In this document: positions 59,044 to 64,000 of the stretch, piece by piece
Layout of the letters: each line of letters opens with the position of its first letter
How positions within the stretch are numbered: position 1 is the stretch's first letter
Source of the DNA: Actinomyces ruminicola
Lineage (GTDB): Bacteria > Actinomycetota > Actinomycetes > Actinomycetales > Actinomycetaceae
Assembly: GCF_900103885.1 (NCBI RefSeq)
Contig: NZ_FNIM01000001.1
Coordinates: 1 to 64,000 of the forward strand
Length of the DNA stretch: 64,000 nucleotides
Direction: 5' to 3'
Program-made: the position numbers and the translations under genes
The notes under the pieces: generated by a model
What the model saw: only the letters and a program-made list of their open reading frames with translations
Database searches by the model: none
Told to the model about the DNA's origin: nothing

Positions 59044-60624
59044 ATGACCCCAGCCACCGCAGACATCGACCCGACCCGTGCCGCCCTCGGCGTCGAGTTC
59101 GGCTCCACTCGCATCAAGGCGGTGCTGATCGACGCGACCGGGACCGTACTGGCTGACGGCGGTCACACCTGGGACAACGAGCTGGTCGACGGGGTGTGGA
59201 CCTACTCGATGGACGCCGTCGTCACCGGACTGCGGGCCGCCTATGCCGACCTGGCACACCGTTATCGGGAGCGCTATGGCGCCCCGCTCACCGAAGTCGG
59301 GGCAATCGGGATCTCCGGGATGATGCACGGATACCTCCCCCTGGACGCAAAAGGGGAGCTGCTGGTGCCCTTCCGGACCTGGCGCAACACCTTCACCCAG
59401 GACTCCTCCCACACCCTGTCGGAGTTGTTCGGGCTGAACATCCCGCAGCGGTGGTCGATCTCGCACCTGCACCACGCCATCACCCACGGCGAGGGGCACG
59501 TGACCCGCATCGCCCGCCTCACCACGCTGGCCGGCTACGTCCACTACCGGCTCACCGGAAGGCACGTGCTGGGTGTGGGCGAGGCCTCCGGCGTGTTCCC
59601 CATCGGCCCGGACGGGCGCTCCTTCGACGCCGACATGCTAGCCGCCTTCGACCGCCTGGTGGAGATGCCGTGGCGACTGTCCGACATCCTGCCGGAGGTG
59701 GCGGTGGCCGGGCAGGAGGCCGGCCAGTTGACCCCCGAGGGCGCGTACCTGCTGGACCCCACCGGCACGCTCCGGCCCGGGGCGCGGCTGTGCCCGCCGG
59801 AGGGCGACGCCGGCACCGGCATGGTGGCTACCAACTCCGTGCGTCCCCGCACGGGCAACGTGTCAGCGGGCACCAGCGCCTTCGCCATGATCGTGCTGGA
59901 CCATCCCCTGCGCAGCCTGGTGGAGCAGATCGACCTGGTGGCCACCCCGTCCGGCGCTCCGGTGGCCATGGCGCACTCCAACAATTGCACCTCGGACTTG
60001 AACGCCTGGGTGGAGGTCTTCTCCCAATTCGCCGAAGCAATCGGTCATCCCGTCCAGCGTGGCCCGCTGTTCGACGTCCTCCTGGGCGCCGCCGCCGAGG
60101 GCGATTTGGACGACTCGGGGGTGCTGTCCTACAACTACCTTTCTGGCGAACACCTGGTGGGGCTGGCCGAGGGGCGGCCGCTGGTTGTCCGCCGTCCAGA
60201 GGGAGTGCTGTCGCTGGCGGGGCTGATGCGTGCGCACCTGTTCGCCGCTTTCGCCTCGATGGCATACGGGGTGAAGATCCTCAAGCAGAGCGAGGATGTT
60301 CCGATCGACTCGATGTTCGCCCACGGCGGCATCTTCAAGACTCCCGAGATCCCCCAGCGCGTACTGGCGGCGGCCTTCGATACCCCGGTGTCCGTGGGGC
60401 AGGCGGCCACCGAGGGCGGTGCCTGGGGCATGGCCCTGCTGTCCGGCTACCTCCTGTGGAGCGAGGGCCTGCCCCTGGAGGACTACCTGGACGAGCGCAT
60501 CTTCGCCGACCTGGCAGTCACTACCATCGCCCCCACCCCCGCGGAGGTCGCCGAGTACGCCCGCTACCTGGACCGTTTCATTGCCGCGCTGCCGGTGGAG
60601 AGGGCCGCCGCCGAGGCTTTCTGA
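59044..60624 (+). CDS. FGGY-family carbohydrate kinase
   Basis: A 526-aa cytoplasmic sugar kinase. The first phosphate loop is ALGVEFGSTRIKAVLID, the sugar-binding region includes GISGMMHGYLPLD, and the second domain has RTGNVSAGTSAFAMIVL and HGGIFKTPEIPQRVLAAAF. It resembles xylulokinase/ribulokinase-type FGGY members, but the exact sugar is not readable. ATG 59044 has GGAG 7 nt upstream. It stands alone behind a promoter with a LacI-type operator, so induction by its sugar is likely. A weak hairpin (60630-60647) follows the stop. Confidence 0.88.
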   Translation: MTPATADIDPTRAALGVEFGSTRIKAVLIDATGTVLADGGHTWDNELVDGVWTYSMDAVVTGLRAAYADLAHRYRERYGAPLTEVGAIGISGMMHGYLPLDAKGELLVPFRTWRNTFTQDSSHTLSELFGLNIPQRWSISHLHHAITHGEGHVTRIARLTTLAGYVHYRLTGRHVLGVGEASGVFPIGPDGRSFDADMLAAFDRLVEMPWRLSDILPEVAVAGQEAGQLTPEGAYLLDPTGTLRPGARLCPPEGDAGTGMVATNSVRPRTGNVSAGTSAFAMIVLDHPLRSLVEQIDLVATPSGAPVAMAHSNNCTSDLNAWVEVFSQFAEAIGHPVQRGPLFDVLLGAAAEGDLDDSGVLSYNYLSGEHLVGLAEGRPLVVRRPEGVLSLAGLMRAHLFAAFASMAYGVKILKQSEDVPIDSMFAHGGIFKTPEIPQRVLAAAFDTPVSVGQAATEGGAWGMALLSGYLLWSEGLPLEDYLDERIFADLAVTTIAPTPAEVAEYARYLDRFIAALPVERAAAEAF

Positions 60625-60658
60625 GACTCACTGCGCGAAGCCGCAGTCGGAGTAGTCC

Positions 60659-61057
60659 TCACGCCCGTCTTGTCTGGGCCCAGTACTCCCAGCAGGCACT
60701 GCGCTCAGGGCCGGCCCAGGCGTCGTCGTCGGTACCGACCTCGCCCTTGGCCTGGTTGATCACCAGAGCCGGCAGCATCGGCTCCCCGCGCTCGGTGCAG
60801 TCGTGCCCGAGCAGATGCAGCAGCGGACCCATGTGCCGCGGCAGGACGGCCCCGCGAATCGCCTCGCTGAGCTCGCCGTAGGTGATGACCTCGCCGTGCG
60901 CGGCGACATCGATGAGCACCGCGCGCGAGCGCGCCACCGCCTCGGCCAGGCGCGGTGTCAGCGTGTGCATGCGCTCCCCCACCGGATACCGCTGCCCCAC
61001 GGTCAGCGCGAGTTCTCCGTCCCGGGACGGTCCGGGTTCTGGCGATGCTCCGCTCAT
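60659..61057 (-). CDS. Hypothetical protein with MGMT-like winged-helix segment
   Basis: About 132 aa. The segment AHGEVITYGELSEAIRGAVLPRHMGPLLHLLGHDC resembles the winged helix of alkylguanine-alkyltransferases and ATL proteins (ITYGELA), but no PCHR or PWHR active site follows; instead there is PMLPALVINQAKGEVGTDDDAW. Similar domains occur in small unassigned bacterial proteins. ATG 61057 or GTG 61069 may start it. The function is unknown; DNA binding is a guess from the fold. Confidence 0.65.
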   Translation of the reverse strand: MSGASPEPGPSRDGELALTVGQRYPVGERMHTLTPRLAEAVARSRAVLIDVAAHGEVITYGELSEAIRGAVLPRHMGPLLHLLGHDCTERGEPMLPALVINQAKGEVGTDDDAWAGPERSACWEYWAQTRRA

Positions 61058-61155
61058 GGCTGCCGACACCCGTCCATCCTGCCAGACTCAGGCTCAGGCA
61101 GGCGGCGGCACGCACAAGTCCGCGCAGCACCACCGACGCCTGCAAAGATAGGGAC

Positions 61156-61392
61156 ATGGCCACCTCCACGTTCCCCTCCGTCACAGTCTCCGGCGAGATC
61201 AAGCTCGGGCAGTTCCTCAAGCTCGCCGGCCTCGTCGAGGACGGTGCCGAGGCCCGTATAGCCATTCAGTCCGGCGATGTCACGGTCAACGGTGAGGTTG
61301 AGACCAGGCGGGGGCACCGCCTGGCCGACGGGGACGTCGTCGTGGTGGACCTGCCGACGGGCGCGGCCGGCGCCGTGGTGACCGCATCCTGA
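61156..61392 (+). CDS. S4-domain RNA-binding protein (YbcJ-like)
   Basis: A 78-aa protein consisting of one S4 domain: EIKLGQFLKLAGLVEDGAEARIAIQSGDVTVNGEVETRRGHRLADGDVV, matching the YbcJ/YaaA group of free-standing S4 proteins implicated in rRNA or tRNA binding. ATG 61156 has no strong ribosome-binding site; TGC-AAAGAT lies 6 nt upstream, so the gene may be leaderless. It is divergent from the preceding hypothetical gene. Confidence 0.88.
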   Translation: MATSTFPSVTVSGEIKLGQFLKLAGLVEDGAEARIAIQSGDVTVNGEVETRRGHRLADGDVVVVDLPTGAAGAVVTAS

Positions 61393-61455
61393 GCACCTGG
61401 ACTCGGCGACTCGAACAAGCCGCGTGCCTCACCCGACAGCGCCGAGTCCCTGTGG

Positions 61456-61516
61456 TGCGAGCTTTTGTGCCCTGGTGTACGGGTATTCGCCGTACACCAG
61501 GGCACAAAAGCTCGCA
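61456..61516. repeat. Perfect 27-bp hairpin, copy 1
   Basis: Arms 61456-61482 and 61490-61516 are perfectly complementary around the 7-nt loop GTATTCG. A 64-bp stretch (61458-61521) is repeated exactly at 62747-62810. The two copies are in the same orientation and enclose the AbiEi/DUF559-like gene. The arms contain AGCTTTTGTGCCCTGGTGTA. Confidence 0.95.
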
Positions 61517-61653
61517 GTGGGCGGTGCCCGAGGCGGGCGCTGACACGGCCGCCCACGTCACCCGCGTCCACAGGGAGTACTCGCGACACCCTCCCGCGCA
61601 TCCCATCAACAGCGCCCGGCATCCATACCCCGCTGCCGCCGCACGCTTGTCCC

Positions 61654-62691
61654 ATGCAGTACTACCCGATGCCCCCGCCACTGCCGCCCATGACGTTCAC
61701 CTCGGAGCGCACGCGCCGCTCCCTACGCGGCAGGGACGACCTGATCGCAGTCGATCGGGGCGCATACGTGCAGCCGCCGGACTCGGCCGCCCCACTGTGG
61801 TCGCAGCAGCAGTACGTGACGCTGGCCCGGTGCGAAGCCGTGCTGCACGCCCACCGCTCGGCCATCAGCCTCACCCACGAGGCCGCCGCGGCCGTCCAGG
61901 GCCTCGCCGTCCCCAGCGCCGAGCCCGATATCCGCGTCGCGGTGACACACAATCACTCGCGCTCACGCAGGCTCCTGCCCCAGCAGACATATGCTCAGGG
62001 CACGCGCAGGCACTCGGGTCGGCGCGTGGCTGCCGTACGCTCCACAACCGCGCCGGCCCCGAGCGACGTCCATGTGGTCGGCGGCCTACGGGTGACCACG
62101 CCGTTGCGCACCGCCATGGACTGCGCCTTCGACCTGCCGGCCCTGGATGCGATCGTGGTGGTCGACTCCGCCCTGCGCGCCGTCTGTCGGCCCGACCGAT
62201 TCACCGGTCATTACGGCGGCGGTCTTTCGGCTGACACCGCAATCGACACGCTGAAAACAATGATTGAGAGGCAGGGACCGCGCGCGGGGAAGCAAAGAGC
62301 ACGCGCCGTCGCAGCCATCGCCGATCCCCGGGCGGAGTCTCCCGGTGAGAGCGTGCTGCGCGGGGTGGTCCACGCCGTCGGCCTGCCCGCCCCGGAGGTT
62401 CAGGAGCGCTGGGCCGACGACGGCGAAATGACCGAGTACTTCCTAGACCTGGCCTGGCCCGAGTATCGCCTCGCGCTTGAGTTCGACGGCTACGGCAAGT
62501 ACCGCAGTGCCGAAGATCTTCGCAATGAGAAGCATCGTGAGATGCGGCTGCGCAACACCGGCGGCTGGCGGGTGCACCGCGTCGAGTGGGGCGATCTGCG
62601 CGATCGTGAGGCCCTGGGGCGACGGCTGGTCGACTTGTTCCCGCCCTGCGTGGCACGGCTGACACGACGCCGAAAGGACCTGTGGCTGTAA
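61654..62691 (+). CDS. AbiEi-antitoxin/DUF559-like protein
   Basis: A 345-aa protein of the actinobacterial type often named AbiEi antitoxin-like with a C-terminal DUF559 or Vsr-like nuclease fold. The N-terminal half has RGAYVQP, RSAISLTHEAAAAVQGL and [16 protein letters not shown]. The C-terminal half shows a PD-(D/E)XK-like set: D265 in FLDLAWPE, E276-F-D278 in ALEFDGYGKY, K282, and WRVHRVEWGDL. ATG 61654 is my start; a TTG at 61465 would place the hairpin inside the protein. No AbiEii toxin gene adjoins. Defence or stress roles are guesses. Confidence 0.75.
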   Translation: MQYYPMPPPLPPMTFTSERTRRSLRGRDDLIAVDRGAYVQPPDSAAPLWSQQQYVTLARCEAVLHAHRSAISLTHEAAAAVQGLAVPSAEPDIRVAVTHNHSRSRRLLPQQTYAQGTRRHSGRRVAAVRSTTAPAPSDVHVVGGLRVTTPLRTAMDCAFDLPALDAIVVVDSALRAVCRPDRFTGHYGGGLSADTAIDTLKTMIERQGPRAGKQRARAVAAIADPRAESPGESVLRGVVHAVGLPAPEVQERWADDGEMTEYFLDLAWPEYRLALEFDGYGKYRSAEDLRNEKHREMRLRNTGGWRVHRVEWGDLRDREALGRRLVDLFPPCVARLTRRRKDLWL

Positions 62692-62744
62692 GCCGCCGAG
62701 TGCACCGAGACACCTCATCGCTGACACACGCGAAACCCGTCTGG

Positions 62745-62805
62745 TACGAGCTTTTGTGCCCTGGTGTACGGGTATTCGCCGTACACCAGGGCACAAAAGC
62801 TCGCA
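62745..62805. repeat. 25-bp hairpin, copy 2
   Basis: Arms 62747-62771 and 62779-62803 pair perfectly around the same GTATTCG loop. It lies between the convergent AbiEi-like gene and dnaE. A degenerate echo of the right arm (GCACAAAGGGTCGCAG) follows at about 62811-62826. Confidence 0.95.
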
Positions 62806-62832
62806 GTGGGGCACAAAGGGTCGCAGCAGGCG

Positions 62833-64000
62833 TCAGCGCTTGAGACAGCCGGGGCCCAGCAGGGCCTTGATGTCGGAGTAGAAGGCCGCAGATGCCTCAA
62901 CGCGCAGGGAGTTGTCAAGCTGGGTGCGCACCTCGCGCCCCGGGCTCGTCAGCGTCAGCCGCACGGTGGACATGCCCGGATGCTTCTCCAGCACGGTCTT
63001 GAACTGCTCCACCAGCGGGCCGGTGCAGCGGTTCGTGGGCAGGGTGATGGTGACCGCCTCATGCGTGGCGCTGGAGACGTCCGGCACCGTCATCTCCTGC
63101 ACGTACAGGGCGACCTGGCCGTCGCGGCGGTTCAGGCGCCCGCGCAGGGTCACGACCGTGTCCGGGGCCAGCATGGTGGATACCGTCTGGTAGGTGGAGG
63201 GGAAGAACAGCGCCTCAATGCTTCCGCCCAGGTCCTCGATCTGGGCTATCGCCCACAGGTTGCCCTGCTTGGTGGTCTTGCGGGTCAACGAGGTGATCAG
63301 GCCGGCGATGGTGACCATGGCGCCGTCGGGCCGGTCGTCGTCCTCAATGAGGTCGGAGATCTCGGTGTCCGCCAGCTTGGCCAGGGCACTCTCCAGGCCC
63401 AGCAGCGGGTGGTCGGAGACGTACAGGCCGAGCATGTCGCGCTCGTAGGCGAGCTTCTCCTTCTTGTCCCACTCGGGCAGGTCGGGGACCTCCGAGGAGA
63501 AGACCGGGCCGGAGCCGAAGCCGGCATCGGCCTCGCCGGCGGCGTCCCCCATGATGGAGGCGAACAGGTCGAACTGGCCGGCGGCCTCGTTGCGCTTGAC
63601 ACCGATGATCTCGTCCACGAAGTCCTCGTGGCAGGCCTGCAGCGCCCGCCGCGACTTGCCGAGCGTGTCGAAGGCGCCGGCCTTGATCAGGGAGTCGATG
63701 GTGCGCTTGTTGCACACGACCGCGGGGACCTTGTCGAGGAAGTCCTCGAAACTGGTGAAGTCGCCCTTCTGCTCGCGGGCCTTCACGATGGCGTCCACGA
63801 CGTTGGCGCCGACGTTGCGGATGGCGCCCAGGCCGAAGCGGACGTCGTCGCCGACGGCGGAGAACTGGGCCCGGGAGGCGTTGACGTCCGGCGGCAGCAC
63901 CTTGATGCCCATATGGCGGCACTCGCCCAAGTACACGCCCAGCTTGTCCTTGTTGTCCTTCTGCGAGGTCAGCAGGGCCGCCATGTACTCGGTGGGATAG
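62833..64000 (-). CDS. dnaE: DNA polymerase III alpha subunit, C-terminal part (runs off the window)
   Basis: The last 388 codons of the replicative polymerase; the frame is open through the right edge (YPTEY precedes the first Met at 63984). GVYLGECRHMGIKVLPPDVN and VRFGLGAIRNVGANVVDAIV are the fingers/beta-binding side; CNKRTIDSLIKAGAFDTLGKSR is the helix-hairpin-helix region; and the OB-fold is at MVTIAGLITSLTRKTTKQGNLWAIAQIEDLGG. The C-terminal tau-binding domain is present and ends in KALLGPGCLKR. Polymerase active-site residues lie outside the window. Confidence 0.96.
   Translation of the reverse strand, partial: YPTEYMAALLTSQKDNKDKLGVYLGECRHMGIKVLPPDVNASRAQFSAVGDDVRFGLGAIRNVGANVVDAIVKAREQKGDFTSFEDFLDKVPAVVCNKRTIDSLIKAGAFDTLGKSRRALQACHEDFVDEIIGVKRNEAAGQFDLFASIMGDAAGEADAGFGSGPVFSSEVPDLPEWDKKEKLAYERDMLGLYVSDHPLLGLESALAKLADTEISDLIEDDDRPDGAMVTIAGLITSLTRKTTKQGNLWAIAQIEDLGGSIEALFFPSTYQTVSTMLAPDTVVTLRGRLNRRDGQVALYVQEMTVPDVSSATHEAVTITLPTNRCTGPLVEQFKTVLEKHPGMSTVRLTLTSPGREVRTQLDNSLRVEASAAFYSDIKALLGPGCLKR

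Noticed and set aside
61465-61653. TTG at 61465 as start of the AbiEi/DUF559-like protein
   Set aside because: It lies inside hairpin copy 1 and would add 63 non-conserved-looking residues encoded by repeat DNA. ATG 61654 is a more natural start.
61456-62810. Hairpin pair as a CRISPR array or tRNA
   Set aside because: Only two copies exist, 1.3 kb apart with a gene between them; the structure is a simple long stem with a 7-nt loop, with no spacer pattern or cloverleaf.

Overview
This is a high-GC actinobacterial chromosome segment. The first 232 bases are the 5' end of a 16S rRNA gene on the minus strand. The gene content (argCJBDRGH, a PriA-type isomerase in the his operon, inositol-1-phosphate synthase, gluABCD, many probably leaderless starts) fits the order Actinomycetales, most likely an Actinomyces-like organism. 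The genus is my inference. Most genes lie on the minus strand in tightly overlapping (ATGA/GTGA) operons.

Layout. 0-2 kb: partial rrn operon with a consensus promoter and leader, then tyrS. 2-13 kb: arginine biosynthesis (argC-argJ-argB-argD-argR-argG, then argH), without argF and with an O-antigen-ligase-like membrane protein between argG and argH; a 3-methyladenine glycosylase and a methyltransferase end the unit. 13-17.5 kb: a flavodoxin and pheST. 17.6-21.2 kb: a MerR regulator with a textbook MerR promoter driving an ABC exporter. 21.2-25.3 kb: small regulator/membrane-protein pairs (MarR/DUF4267-like, TetR/DoxX-like), a Phd/VapC toxin-antitoxin pair and ino1. 25.5-29 kb: gluABCD-type amino-acid importer. 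29.3-32.4 kb: two overlapping genes encoding a TIR-TIR-SLOG fusion and a stand-alone TIR protein, a candidate Thoeris-like defence system. 32.4-35.1 kb: an rRNA/tRNA 2'-O-methyltransferase and infC-rpmI-rplT, with a rare ATC start codon and a structured leader. 35.1-40.1 kb: hisC-hisB-orf-hisH-priA-sseB. 40.3-41.7 kb: a MetE-C-like methyltransferase under a SAM-I riboswitch. 41.8-45.7 kb: OmpA-like protein plus lipoprotein, and a RecQ helicase fused to a phosphoribosyltransferase domain. 45.8-53 kb: an exopolysaccharide locus (GT2 synthase, UDP-GlcNAc 2-epimerase, deacetylase-like and glycosidase-like proteins). 53.2-57 kb: hisD behind a GH3 glycosidase. 57-64 kb: a gene remnant, a frameshifted doc toxin with its antitoxin, an FGGY sugar kinase with a LacI-type operator, an S4 protein, an AbiEi/DUF559-like gene bracketed by two copies of a perfect 25-27 bp hairpin, and the 3' part of dnaE.

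The most novel-looking parts are the TIR-TIR-SLOG/TIR pair (29.3-32.4 kb), the hairpin-bracketed AbiEi/DUF559 gene (61.4-62.8 kb), the EPS locus (45.8-53 kb) and the three-copy 13-bp-spaced operator before the TetR gene (24.2 kb). All functional calls come from reading motifs; no database search was run.
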